A DNA stretch of 64,000 nucleotides from Hyposmocoma kahamanoa. Taxonomy: Eukaryota; Arthropoda; Insecta; Lepidoptera; Cosmopterigidae. The position numbers were made by a program, and so were the translations under genes. This document shows, one piece after another, positions 48,830 through 59,555 of this stretch. Below the pieces are notes generated by a model. That model had not been told where the DNA came from. It did no database searches and worked only from the letters and a program-made list of their open reading frames with translations. The stretch lies in assembly GCF_003589595.1 (NCBI RefSeq), contig NW_020653726.1, positions 10,717,201 to 10,781,200 on the forward strand. Reading direction: 5' to 3'. The first letter of the stretch is position 1, and each line of letters starts with the position of its first letter.

Positions 48830-49030
48830 GTTGTTTTGGCCTAGGTGTTCTGAGTCATGCCCCGGAATGAATTTTATCGTTCTTGGTCCCAGGTTCGATT
48901 CCCAGTAGAACCAGTTTAGGAAATGAACTTTTATAAACTGGTTCTGCTCTGGGATTCTGTTGCTCTGGGGGAGTATGTACAGAGAGTTCCCTAGTTTCAA
49001 ATCAGGTGATTGTCTTACAATAGAATACCA
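48830..49030 (+). mobile_element. tRNA-like SINE, plus strand
   Basis: An A-box-like TGGCCTAGGTG is followed by a perfect B-box GGTTCGATTCCC at 48892-48903. The body CTGGTTCTGCTCTGGGATTC, GAGAGTTCCCTAGTTTCAAA and GGTGATTGTCTTACAA is shared with the copy at 59310-59555. The spacing of the two boxes fits a Pol III promoter. Confidence 0.75.
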
Positions 49031-49568
49031 AGACCAGAACCATTTAGAAAAGTTAACTTGTTAAATTGATCCTACCGGTATCGATCCCGGGAACTTCTCA
49101 TCCAGTGCCCACAGTGGAAACCGTTAGGCTATCAAGGTTGTTACTATTTGTATTATTATGCAGTGTTTTTGTTCACTCATTGATGTAATCACATACCAAA
49201 ACTTTAATATTATGGTCTTTTACCAAGCTTGCATCAACTCTCGTTTCCTTTCTTTTCTTACCATTTTCTTAACCCGTTCGTGAATAGTACTGAAATTATA
49301 CTGCACTCAAAAACGTCACCACTTTTCTATATGCCGTAGTGCTTACATTGATTCAATATAATTATTACGGATTATCACTGATGACGGTTGATTCCGTCAA
49401 CAGGCATAGTCGTACTGTTCATAGTTCTTGCAAATGTTTCTTGTGCATGAAAAAGTACGGCTATGACGGTAGTAGGGTATTTGCTGTTGTGAGATAATTA
49501 CAAAATTAAAATGCGCGATATTGATTGCGCAAGAGTAACGCTTTCCAAAATAAACACTTAGGCACTGA

Positions 49569-49728
49569 TTAATAATAATAATAACGCACACACTCAACAT
49601 TGCCCCGTATTAGGGAAACCCTGTGTCGCGGGTGCCATGGACACACGTATAGACAACCACAAATTACACCCAAACTCACAAGAGAAATAAATGTAGGCCA
49701 TACACATATTTCTCCCGAAAAACCTAAA
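49569..49728 (-). mobile_element. truncated SINE of the 47415 family
   Basis: It shares AGGGAAACCCTGTGTCGCGG, CAAATTACACCCA and ATAAATGTAGGCCATACA with the 47.4-kb copy and has the same ATTATT tail, but lacks the tRNA-like head. Confidence 0.65.
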
Positions 49729-50584
49729 AAAATACTTTCGGGATTATGGAAATTCATGCAAACGTTATTTCGGGCAAATGTATTTTCGGTCTTCTAATTC
49801 GTAACCCCGAGCCGTAGAAAGAGTACAAAAATATTTGAAAGTATTACTAACATGTATTAAAAAACATTTTAATAATAACATTAACATCAAAGCGACTCTA
49901 TGAAATTTTTGTTCTAAATATTTCAAACGCTTGTGTTTCAAACAATTGAAATTGACGTGATGGGTCTCATTCAGTCTTTTACGCAAGCAATGAGTCGGAA
50001 AGAGACAGTTAGCTATTTGATTATTTTGATTGCTTTTGTCATTTGTATTTACGATTAATTTAAATATAAATTAAATACTATATATACTACTGCATAAAAT
50101 AACACTTTTAAATGATACTATGATAACACAATGTAGTACTTACTGAAAATATGATATATCACCCTGGTTTTTTCAATTTAGTTGAGTAATTTTTACAAGG
50201 TTTTACTACACAATACGGCATCATTGACAAGCGCGCTGTAAGTCGAACAAACGAAGACTAAAGCGTGATTGACGCTCTGTATACGATTTTAACGCCCTGT
50301 AAGTTCGGACACTTTTTAGCGCGGACCCGACGTCCATTTATTTGTAAGTCAATGTTTTTACCACAAAAACCGACTATATCACACTTTTTTAGTATAATCA
50401 GATCTAAGCTAGGGGTCGTCGTTGAGATTTGAGATGGATTGAGAAATGGTGCCGTTAGAATAAGCTTATTACGGTGTGGACAGTGAAACACCTATAAATT
50501 TTGAACGGAGGACCGACTAAATCTAGTTTTTTTGTGACTGGAACCGACTAAATGGCGAGTCACGCTGGAATAAGGCACGCCTTT

Positions 50585-50751
50585 TTAATGACCCTCATTG
50601 TATGCAGTGGGGTCAAATATGGCTGCACTGAAAGTAACTAGCTTAGTTCTTTCATTTCTAATGAACAAGTAGAAAGGCGAATCGGCGTAAAAGAGATTAG
50701 CTGTGCGCGATATGAAAGCACTGCTCGCTGCGGCCGCCTCAGTCCCAAATT
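50585..50751 (-). CDS. serpin terminal exon with reactive-site loop
   Basis: The exon follows CTCTCTTTACAG and completes the G left by the preceding donor (AATG|GTATGA at 50961). It encodes 55 residues: hinge EFGTEAAAASS, the exposed loop, FYADSPF (the usual F-x-A-D-H-P-F with Ser for His) and FSAAIFDP. TAA is at 50587-50585. The stop codon lies inside the 9-bp target duplication of the adjoining element. Only one such exon was found, so the alternative loop exons known from Manduca serpin-1 are not in evidence here. Confidence 0.9.
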
Positions 50752-53700
50752 CTGTAAAGAGAGATGAATCAGAGTTACCTTAAATACTCATTTTATGCCG
50801 AACCGTTCTTACCGGGTACCGCTTTCCCAGCAAACACGCGCAAGCTTTACGCATGTTTACTTATATAAACGGGCCTTTATAATAAATAGTACACACACAC
50901 ATGGCGATTAAAGTATCAAAACCAAAATATGTTAAACATGTACAATTGAAAACGTCATACCATTCACGGCCATCTTTACATTATGCAGCACTTTGTTGAT
51001 GAAAACCCCTGGATTTGGCAACCTGTTCAGCTGCTCCTTCAATCCTGAACTCTCTTCATCTCTGCTGTTTATTCTCGTAATCAATTCATCCTCAGTTTTA
51101 TTTACAGTTTTGTCATCTTTTATCATGAGGGCGAAATTGGCGTCAGTCGCCGAAAATATAGATTTCACCCCCATGTCTTGCAAACATTCGACTAAGTTGA
51201 ATTCACTTTTTAATTCCATTTTTGGGAAACTAATGACACAATTGCTCTTATTCATTGTATTTATCACGTCATCTATTTTGGAGTAGTTCAAATTCTCCAT
51301 GAGTTGTAGCAAGCTAAGCTCTTTCATATTATCCTTAACATATGCGCGACTCTTTGAATGCGGTACCAAAGCATACATAGTTGTGATGCTGTCGTTGTAT
51401 GGAAGAGCTATTATATGGAAACCTAAAAGAAATTGCATTCTTTAATCACTAGCATTTCTTTACTCGAATTTCTACAAAATGTAATTAACTTACTGCGAAA
51501 ATGTACAATAACTATTATGATTCAATAAGCGTACCATATTCGTAATTATATACGTAATTGAAGTATCCAGTGTTAACCATGAAATCTGTCGTAACATTGT
51601 CAGAAGGTTTCTTGAAGACCATCCTGTAATGAGTAACAAAAACAATTATTCATAAAAAATTATTGCATTTACATATTTCCTAAATCGTACAAATTGAACT
51701 TGAGACTGATTAATGATAGATAACCCAAGAACCTTTGATAAGTACCAACCAAGCTTAACATTGTGTTATTTATATTTATTTATTAATTGGTTCGCCTCGC
51801 AAAACACTTGTCTTCTATTTAGGAGGTCGTGAATTCGTTTCCAAACGGGGATATCACCGTTTCGTTTATTTACCTATTATTATTTGCTTTGACGGCAAGA
51901 GAAAAAAGAAAACAACATGGTAAGCTTGCGTGTTGGAGGATGGTCACAAAATCTTCAGCTTATTCCCAGTTGTCACCACTGGCTCTGTTCCCACTGGCGA
52001 CAAATGGGAAGAAATCCCATGTTACCAGGTGGTGACAAATGGGATAAAAAATCCCAGTTATTACCAGTGGTGATATCTACTGGCGATAAATGGGGAAAAA
52101 ATCCCATTACCAGTTAGTTATTACCAGGTGGTGACAAATGGAATAAAGAATCCCAGTTGTTGCCAGTGGTGATTTCTACTGGCGACAAATGGGAAAAGAA
52201 ATCCCATATGTTACCAGGTTGTGAGAAACGGGATAAAAACCCTCAGTTGTTGCCAGTGGTGATTTCCACTGGCGACAAATGGAAAAAAACCATATGTTAC
52301 CAGGTGGTGACAAATGGGATAAAAAGATCTGTTGTTGCCACAGGCGACAAATGGAATTTAAGATATCCCAGCAGTTGCCAGTGGTAAAAAAAGACAAATG
52401 GAATATAAAATACCAATTAATGTTTGTTTATTGCCGCCATCGAAAGTGAATAAAATAAAATTCGAGTTTAATATTAAAAGTATCCTCTTAAAAAAATAGT
52501 CTTAAACATCAGATATTTCCAATACCATACAATACTAAAAATCACAGATAAAATCACATCATTTACAATTAATCAGAAAGTCTGGTAACTATAAATATTA
52601 AACTTTATCATTTTTAATTATTAATATTTTTATTTTAGTAAGATATACTTTATTATTATTTTATCATTAAATTCGAATTTTATTTTATTCCCTTTCGATG
52701 GCGGCAATAAACAAACATTAATTGGGATTTTTTTCCCATTTGTCACCAGTAGAAACCATCACTGGCAACAACTGGGATTTTTTTTATCCCGTTTGTCTCC
52801 ACATGGTAACTTAATGGGATTTTTTTCCCATTTGTCGCCAGTAGAAACCACCACTGGCAACAACTGGAATTTTTTTATCCCGTTTTTCACCATCTGGTAA
52901 CATTATGGCATTTTTCCCTATTTGTCGTCAGTGGTGACAACTAGGAATAAACGAACTCTTTGGTGTCTTGTGAAGTCTTCGACCCGCATTGTTCAACGTA
53001 GCGGGTCAGCCCACCTCTAGAGGAGACTACGGATAGCTTATATGGGCAATGACAAATGTTTTAAAATACAATCTTCACGGTTTTCACTTACGGTCTCGTA
53101 AGCTCCGGAATAAACGGTTGTGCCCATTGACCGCTAAAGTAAAGGGCACTCAACAGGACCGCCTTAGTTAAGGTAGAAAGCGGCTGCTTTATAAATTGCT
53201 CTAACTTGCCATTTGTATTGTTTTTCACCCATCTGAAATTAGTAAAAAAACTGAACAACACAGTATCTACATAATAACAACGAAAGTTGTGAAACCCTTA
53301 CTGCCTAAATACGCTTGTACTGCGTATTGTAACGAACGACTTTCTCCAAAGAAAATTTCCATTTACTTATTTCATCTTTATGAATATTAACTAAGTAACT
53401 GTTAACACTTTGTGTCAGAATGCATTGTTAACGTGGTACAAATTAAGAGTAACAAAAGTAGGTAAAACGGTAATGTTGGCAACTAGACAAATGGTACACT
53501 CACTCGTTAATCAATTCTGTAGACTTTTCAGGATCTTTAAAATTAGTATTCAAAGTTTCTCCACGATATACATGTTGTAGATAGTCTTGGTAAACTTTAC
53601 GGACCTGCACCTGGCCATCTACTATAATCGCGTTGCTGTAGATCGTGCGACTCGAATCATTGGTGTTCAGCTGTTGCAGTAATAGCCCAAATTGCTCATG

Positions 53701-56643
53701 GTTTTTGCGATTCATAAGGATATCTGTGAATTTTTTGCGCATTTTATTGTTAGCCTTGGTGATTTACTTTAAACGTTACACATAAACGTGTGTTAGGTAT
53801 GTGACTTATACATTATATCATAAATTACGAATGTTAATGTTGTTATTACAAAATCATATCTAAGCAGTGTTTTATTACTTAGCATTTGAAAGTAATTATC
53901 TAGCTTTTCATTTCATTGTTAATTAGTATAGTAGGTACTTGTATACTACTAATACAATGTTAAGTGGTCGGAAATTAGAAAACTGCACTACCTGCTAGAA
54001 CTAGCGATGGTCATCATTATTTTAATGTACAGTCGTGTCAAGGTTATAGTAACAGATCACGTAACAAAACGGAAAACAAGTTCCTGCGCTTTGTACTTAA
54101 AATGTTTATTATGTTAGTGTACGAATTACGATTATGGTACAAAACCACAAAAAAAAACGCGAGATCTTTTTAGTGACCATAAAAACTAACCGTCTTTTTT
54201 ACATAATTATAAAAATCGTTTCGAAAAATTTGAGTCTTATTTTTACTTTTGAGTAAGTATAATGTCTGTTATAATTCGCTTTTCTCTCTATAACAGTTAT
54301 TCTGTTTTATTACTGTTTGTAACTACAACAAAAACTAAATGCTTACCTTGGGAAAACCTTAGTACGTCGGCGAGTTCGTTATACGCATCGCCTACTGTAC
54401 CCAGAAGTGTCATTGCCAGCAGTCCTGTTAAATACAGGTGGATAGGTCAATAGATGATTGATGACACCGTTTAGTTCTTTGTTCAACTTAAGTAAGTACC
54501 TACCTACTTACCTTACTGTCGGTGCTTCGCAGATATAAAAAAGTGTGACATTTGTAAGTAATACATAAGTGTATCTAATTTAACGTTGAATAAATATAAA
54601 ATATTTGTTTACTGGGTAAGTACATATCTTAAAGTGTAAACAGGATAATAGATCTGTGACTAACTCTACAGCCGTGTATAATTTAATTTTCATTTACCAT
54701 CTTCACACCTTATTATTTGTTAGGTATAGGCATGGTATATGTCTGAGCTGTATGTATAAAATATTTGAGTAGTTCTCGGAATTGAAGAATAGTGACACCG
54801 AAATAAGATTATTCCCGCGTGGGCAGCAAAACATGACCACTATAAGGTTAAGCAACGTATCGACCAGTAACGATACGCTGTTTACTATTTTTTCGGATTT
54901 CAATCGCATATTAGTTATTTTTTCAAACATGTCCCATGTTACTGTACAGGTCCCATGATCACGTATGAGATCACGGTTACCATGGGAGTTGTAAAATCCC
55001 GACACGTTGGCCCAGTTTATTTGAAAAGACAAATGTACGCGATTTAGACCGGAAAAAAATTGTTTCATTTCCTATGTGTAACAATAAAACCTAAGAACTT
55101 TTGCATCCAAAATTTTTATTATACTCGATTATGCTGACGCGGGAATAAGGCATGCCAATATGCACGCTTGCATGTTTTATATTTAAAAGGAGACTTCTTT
55201 TTACGTACAGTGTGAGCAGCTACATACTTATTTTTTAAATTGGTGACTCTAGAAATCCTCGTATTCCAGTGTCAACGTTATCACAATCCCAACGAAATAG
55301 CTTCTTATATACGACGTTAATTTTAGATCCTTTTACCCATTCTACCTATCCTTAATAAATAGAATTTCACTTATTGTTTCTACTCACAAATGGAATGAGC
55401 CTCTAAAGTTAAGTAATAGTCTTTCAAATCTCTGTATGAACATTGGTAAACCTTACCAGCAACGCTTGTCGGCGATATTACAACGTTTTTATTTTCATTT
55501 TTCTTCATCAATTTGAGCGTCAGTTCATATCCCAAGTCATTAACGGCGTGTGCCAGCTGATTTTGTTCATTAGTTATGGGAGCCAACGTAGATGCTGGCG
55601 TCGTTGCCGACAGGCTAAAAATATGTAGCGCGATTATTATGAATTCAAGTTGGTGACATTACAGGTCACGGTGAGTGTGGGAAGTCTAAGTTAGGGTCTA
55701 ATTAGAGTATATTCCCATAAGCTGCATAAATATCAATCGTCAAGACTGCATAAGAACTATCGATTAGTTATAAAATTAAAACTACTAAATAAGTAAGTAC
55801 CTACCTACTATAAACGTTTCACTACTTAGATACAAGAAGCCAATTCAAGATGTCATAACATGATTTTAGACGTTTAGTTGTCCTGTGTTATTTGGTCAAC
55901 GATTACAATTAAATAGCATTGACTGAGTAGTATTTTAAATATACCTACTTAAACAAGTAAGTTTGTACCTACCAGTAAAATATCTAACGTGACAACATGA
56001 GAAGATTCACCAAGGGAGAGTGCAGACCAAAAATACATCGAGTTAAATATAATCTACACTTACCAAATAGTATATACCTACCTAATGTCATGAGCAGAGT
56101 ATAAGGTTCTTCCAAAAATAAATACCTTGGCTGCTGCCTTAACGTTGACGTTTTTGATCAATGTTAACTAACTTCGCAACTGACACTGGCCCAAGCCTAG
56201 TGGCCGCCATTATGGAAATAATAATAATACCTAAACTTTAACTGATACACGTTTTAGTGAATAATACCGCCATTGAAAATTCTGCATATTTAAAAATAAA
56301 AGAAAAGAATCAAAACAAAGTATTTATATTTTTGCTTACATTTACAAAATTTCTTCTAAATACACTACCCTAATAATTACCAGTTAAGGATTTCAGACGG
56401 AGGTATTATCCTCGTTATATTATTTATATATTACATGCTTCATCCTTGCGTATAATCTGCCTATTTCGATCTCTAGTCGATAAGATTCATAATCCAGTAG
56501 GTACTAAAATATACGTGCAGCATTTGGTAAGTTATGTAGAGTATTTTTAAATTGTACCTTGAAGCATCTTCCTGTGGCGTTTGCCTCGAACGCGGTATGT
56601 ATAATATAGTCAGTGATATCACTATAAATATTAAGTTGGCCAT
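50585..56643 (-). CDS. secreted inhibitory-type serpin, 8 exons, 466 aa
   Basis: Exons in transcript order: 56643-56558, 55614-55457, 54424-54347, 53723-53504, 53232-53092, 51623-51535, 51422-50961, 50751-50585; every phase matches. Exon 1 encodes a hydrophobic N-terminus (MANLIFIVISLTILYI) suited to a signal peptide. The serpin core follows: ELTLKLMKKNENKNVVISP, MTLLGTVGDAYNELADVL, NAIIVDGQVQVRKVYQDYL, VLLSALYFSGQWAQPF, FHIIALPYND and ISFPKMELKSEFNLVECL. The last exon carries the reactive-site loop, with hinge GTEAAAASS (residues 414-422) and then AFISRTANLFYADSPFYLFI. The small residues in the hinge indicate an inhibitor. By the usual count from hinge Glu412, P1 is near Arg427 or Thr428, suggesting a trypsin-like target. 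An acidic insertion of about 30 residues precedes the last strand (residues about 365-395), making it longer than typical serpins. Insect serpins regulate haemolymph protease cascades. Confidence 0.92.
51960..52950. mobile_element. foldback element with tandem-repeat arms in serpin intron 5
   Basis: The left arm (51960-52400) is built of about four tandem units of 86-99 bases with TTACCAGGTGGTGACAAATG and CCAGTGGTGAT...ACTGGCGACAAATGGG. Unit starts are near 52022, 52121, 52211 and 52297. The right arm (52725-52950) has the same units inverted. Inside are inverted AATGTTTGTTTATTGCCGCC and TCGAAAG blocks (52418-52469 and 52669-52722) around a 200-bp AT-rich centre. The ends TTATTCCCAGTTGTCACCAC and the complement of the right end TTATTCCTAGTTGTCACCAC agree. 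This is the layout of Drosophila FB-type foldbacks. No target duplication is clear. Confidence 0.85.
54775..55165. repeat. partial copy of the 46900-50580 family with internal GACACGTTGG repeat
   Basis: The outer parts match the family: AATAAGATTATTCCCGCGTG on the left and CGCGGGAATAAGGCATGCC on the right. Between them (about 54877-55095) is a segment related to 58444-58620, sharing TACGCGATTTAG, CCGGAAAAA, TTTCATTTCCTATGTGTAAC and AACCTAAGAACT. It lies in serpin intron 2. Confidence 0.55.
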
Positions 56644-57320
56644 TTCTGAAATAATTAAACCGTAAGTAAAAGTACGTATAGGCACCAAATACTTAATAAT
56701 ATCCAATGCAGATTCGTATACATAACAAGTTATTTAATTGTATTTGCATTGAAATCCCAAAGTATCAGAAATTGTATAATGTTTAGCGTTATTTATTTAA
56801 AATATTGGAATATGTAGGACATAATTGTACTTAAATTGAAATAATACGTACAAGTTGAAAAATATTTAAGTATTTATCTCGAAAAACACACTGCCGACAC
56901 TGAACCGTGACGAGATACGACTTCTCTCGCGGTGTGCTCGTTTGACAACTAAAGTTCGCGATGAGCGCTCTACTACTGGTACCTATATGAACGAATAGTA
57001 AATAACTTTACTCAGCGTTGTATCACATAATATTATAGTTCTGTTAACCGTTGAAGTAAATCCCGTCGTCGGCGGGTTTTCCTCGAGTCCCCAGTGAGAA
57101 AATAGTTTATCTACCCATACATAGAGTAGTACCATTGTTGCCAAAAATTATTCGAACTGAAGCGGATATAACAACGATGACTCGATGCTTTTTGTGTCAA
57201 GACCGACTAATGTATTATATTTTTATATTGTAGCGCAAATGTCAGCCGGACGCAGTTTATTGTCAAATGGAGTACAGTTTGTAATGGAAAGGGTTAACGA
57301 TAGTAGAAGTAGAGACCCTT
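56644..57320. other. upstream region of the serpin, no gene seen
   Basis: The serpin start codon directly follows a good minus-strand acceptor (TTATTTCAG|AAATGG), so a non-coding first exon upstream is likely. The more GC-rich 56890-56990 stretch is a candidate for it or for the promoter, but no donor can be assigned with confidence. Confidence 0.4.
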
Positions 57321-57340
57321 GTGACAGAGTTCGTGCAGTG

Positions 57341-57592
57341 AAGTAGTGCCATCTTACCTATCTCTGCCGCCAAGCCGTAATGTGACCATTACTGCGTTTC
57401 GGTTTTAGAAGGGTAAGGGTGCTGGTGAAATTACAGGCACATCGGATTTGTCAACTTATGTTCCGGGGTGACAGGCGCAGTGACAGTGTCCCTCAGAAGA
57501 TTTTCGCTCTGGGCACTACAACTGCTATGGACAGGTGTGTCGCTTACCACCAGGCGCACGACTTATTCGTCCCGTCATAAAAAAAAAGTCCC
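57341..57592 (+). repeat. dispersed 250-bp repeat, copy 2, A-tailed
   Basis: This is the plus-orientation copy of the repeat at 40135-40378: CTATCTCTGCCGCCAAGC, GGGTGCTGGTGAAATTACAG, TATGGACAGGTGTGTCGCTT and CGCACGACTTATTCGTCCCG, then a run of nine A. The A-tail marks the 3' end and suggests retroposition. Confidence 0.7.
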
Positions 57593-58078
57593 GTTGGTAT
57601 CATAAAGAAAGTATATCAATATAAAATGGATGTTTATGGCCACGCGCTATCTGGAATACCTATACACTATATATTAAAAACTCAGTGAATTCAAATCCCA
57701 AATTGCACAACACTATCAACGAACCTCTCTCTGCGTATCAGCGACAATCATCTTTTATCAGAATAATATTGGCCAATTTTTTTATGTTACTACGTGACGG
57801 AACGGATAAGTTGAACACCTGGGCCCTATTTCACTAAACTCACCAATTTAGTATTATTAGTCCATAGACAATGAACTAATAATATGTAAAATGGTAGCAC
57901 ACTAGTAGTGTGCCTTTCACGAGCATACGATGGTAAATTATTAGTTACTAGTGGCAGGGGCCTGTTTTCCGTACCTACAATTTTACTAGCTACTAGTTAC
58001 CAGTATTAATATTACAAGTAGGTACTAGTAAATTTCGTTTCACAAATAAAAATACTTCACCTGTAGCCAGTAGTCATA

Positions 58079-58253
58079 GGGTCGTATTATAGAACTCTAC
58101 TCAATGCTCATGTCAGGACTTGAGTATTGCAGTGAGCACTGAAAATCATACTCAAGTCCTTGCCGTTAGGGTCGTATTTCCATTGCTTGAAATCATACTC
58201 AAGTCCGCTCAAATCCTGACTTGAGCATTGAGTACAGTTCTGGAATACGACCC
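58079..58253. mobile_element. GGGTCGTATT foldback, copy 5
   Basis: The arms GGGTCGTATTATAGAACTCT and ACAGTTCTGGAATACGACCC enclose an internal GGGTCGTATTTCCATTGCTT motif. It is inserted in the left arm of the large inverted repeat; the right arm at about 60828 lacks it. Confidence 0.85.
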
Positions 58254-58443
58254 ATTGACTGCTAAATAATACTACTTTAATTTGGTTGCGTACCAATACA
58301 ACTTAATTCCATAGCACATACGTCAGCTGTTAAAAAATTGATCAAAACAATTTACCAATAAGTAAATAATTATATAAGTATGTAAAAAATTATGTGTATA
58401 TAAAATATATTCTATAAAAAAATATATGTTAAAATATAATAAC

Positions 58444-58625
58444 ATTTCGAGTTCTTAGGTTTTCGCGATTGTTACACATAGGAAATGAAACTATTTTTCC
58501 GTTGACTGTCAGCCGTGATCGTGGGACCTGTAAAGGGTCCGAAACGTCGGTTTGTTTGAAAAAACAAATATACGCGATTTAAGTCCGGAAAAATAGTTTC
58601 ATTTCCTATATAATAACATTATAAT
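58444..58625. mobile_element. short MITE with CATAGGAAATGAAAC termini
   Basis: ATAGGAAATGAAACTATTTT on the left and AAATAGTTTCATTTCCTAT on the right are inverted. The interior has GGTCCGAAACGTCGG, a word frequent in moth repeats. A related copy is inside 54877-55095. It is absent from the right arm of the large inverted repeat. Confidence 0.6.
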
Positions 58626-58841
58626 AATATACGAAAATAAAACAAATCTTAATATTGTCGTTTCGACTACCATAGGGACTTAGGTTATAATTAGAAATAT
58701 TTCAAGTCGTCTCTGTATTCATCATTAAGTCTGACCAATCTCAAGGCGGGAAAAAGAGCGAAACTTTATAGTTTTCGACATAATGAAATTTTGAGAATCG
58801 AAATGTTGTGGAGAACATTGTACGTTATAATAATTAATTAC

Positions 58842-59169
58842 ATTCGGGGAGTGTGCGCAGGAACTTTTCAATTTAGTTCCACCCTCACAGTTCCTCCTTC
58901 GGTCGACTAGAAGGTCCGGAGCACTCCATTCTTATATCGTTGATATTCCACCTACTCGCACTAAGCGCTTTGCTTCCTCCTTTCTCATACGTACGGCAAA
59001 GGAATGGAATGCTCTATCTGTATTTCCCGAAAAGTACAATTTGGGGTTATTCATGGCTAGTGTGAATAGGCATTTTTTAGGCAAACGCGTCCCCTCGTCT
59101 GTCACATCGTTTCATTACATCAGGTGAGATTGTGGCCAAGCGTGTGTGTATCTATTATATATTTAAAAA
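58842..59169 (+). mobile_element. 5'-truncated non-LTR retrotransposon 3' end
   Basis: A frame encodes the C-terminus of a LINE ORF2: TKRFASSFLIRTAKEWNALS, then VFPEKYNLGLFMASVNRHFL and the end FHYIR with TGA at 59127-59129. The insert is flanked by AATTAC (58836-58841 and 59170-59175). The right arm of the surrounding inverted repeat reads straight through this point (AATTAATTACAGTTAA), giving the empty site. Confidence 0.8.
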
Positions 59170-59309
59170 AATTACAGTTAACATACTCAATAACTAGGTA
59201 CTCCGTTCAAGTAAATTAATATTTCTGACCAAGAACCATTATGGTTTACTTACACTTATAAATAACGAGCCCTGTACTTCACCCACGGTGTGGTCGGGCT
59301 CGGCTTGCG

Positions 59310-59555
59310 GCGCGTGGCCTAGTTCAAATTACGAGGTGTGCTTATGCTCTTCGGCGGCACGGCGGTTAGTAATATGGGCGCTTGATGAGGAGGTTCCGGG
59401 TTCAATTTCCGAATTTAAGAAACGAACATTTCTAAATTGGTTCTGTTCTGGGTATTCTGGGTATTGCCCTGAGAGTTATCGTTATACTTGTATTCTTAGT
59501 ACAGGAAATTCCCTAATATGAGAAATGGAATTTGATGTGATTGTCTGGCATTCAC
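59310..59555 (+). mobile_element. tRNA-like SINE, second copy of the 48830 family
   Basis: An A-box TGGCCTAGTT at 59315-59324 and a B-box-like GGGTTCAATTTCC at 59398-59410 are followed by the shared body TTGGTTCTGTTCTGGGTATT, GGAAATTCCCTAATATGAGA and GATGTGATTGTCTGGCA. Confidence 0.72.

Larger units (their letters stand above)
48365..50354. mobile_element. hAT-type element, copy 2, expanded by nested insertion
   Basis: The ends are identical in kind to the 34895 MITE: CATTGACTTACAAATAAATG on the left and TTTGTAAGTCAATG on the right. The perfect 8-bp flanks TTTTTACC are at 48357-48364 and 50355-50362. MITE-homologous sequence covers about 48365-48505 and about 50232-50354. The 1.7 kb between is additional sequence holding a plus-strand SINE (48834-49030) and a minus-strand SINE fragment (49569-49728). 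The single 8-bp duplication shows that the outer ends belong to one insertion. Confidence 0.88.
46900..50580. mobile_element. long-TIR element (MULE-like) inserted at the serpin stop codon, with nested insertions
   Basis: The termini are GCGTGCCTTAATCCAGCGTG and the complement GCGTGCCTTATTCCAGCGTG. The flanks CTTTTTAAT at 46891-46899 and 50581-50589 are identical, giving a 9-bp target duplication of the length produced by Mutator-like elements. The arms (46900-47320 and about 48170-48364 plus 50363-50580) repeat a module with GGAATAAGCTTATTCC palindromes, ATTTAGTCGGTTCTAG and AGATCTAAGCTAGG words. No transposase is seen, so the class is inferred. Nested inside are a SINE (47415-47612), a foldback (47879-48150) and an hAT-type element (48365-50354). 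Relatives are at 54775-55165 and 61071-63140. Confidence 0.82.

Noticed and set aside
48830..48910. Functional tRNA gene suggested by the GGTTCGATTCCC B-box
   Set aside because: No cloverleaf can be drawn from the flanks, and the sequence continues into a body shared with another SINE copy at 59.3 kb.
52157..52387. Repetitive frame with DKWEKKSHMLPG-type units, resembling a repeat protein
   Set aside because: It is translation of the tandem units in the foldback arm; frames open equally on both strands because the unit lacks stops.
51960..52950. Regularly spaced direct repeats as a CRISPR array
   Set aside because: Units are 86-99 bases with no constant short repeat and unique spacer pattern, the arms are inverted copies, and the context is an animal intron.
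59288..59521. 77-codon plus-strand frame
   Set aside because: It covers the SINE at 59310-59555, including its A and B boxes.
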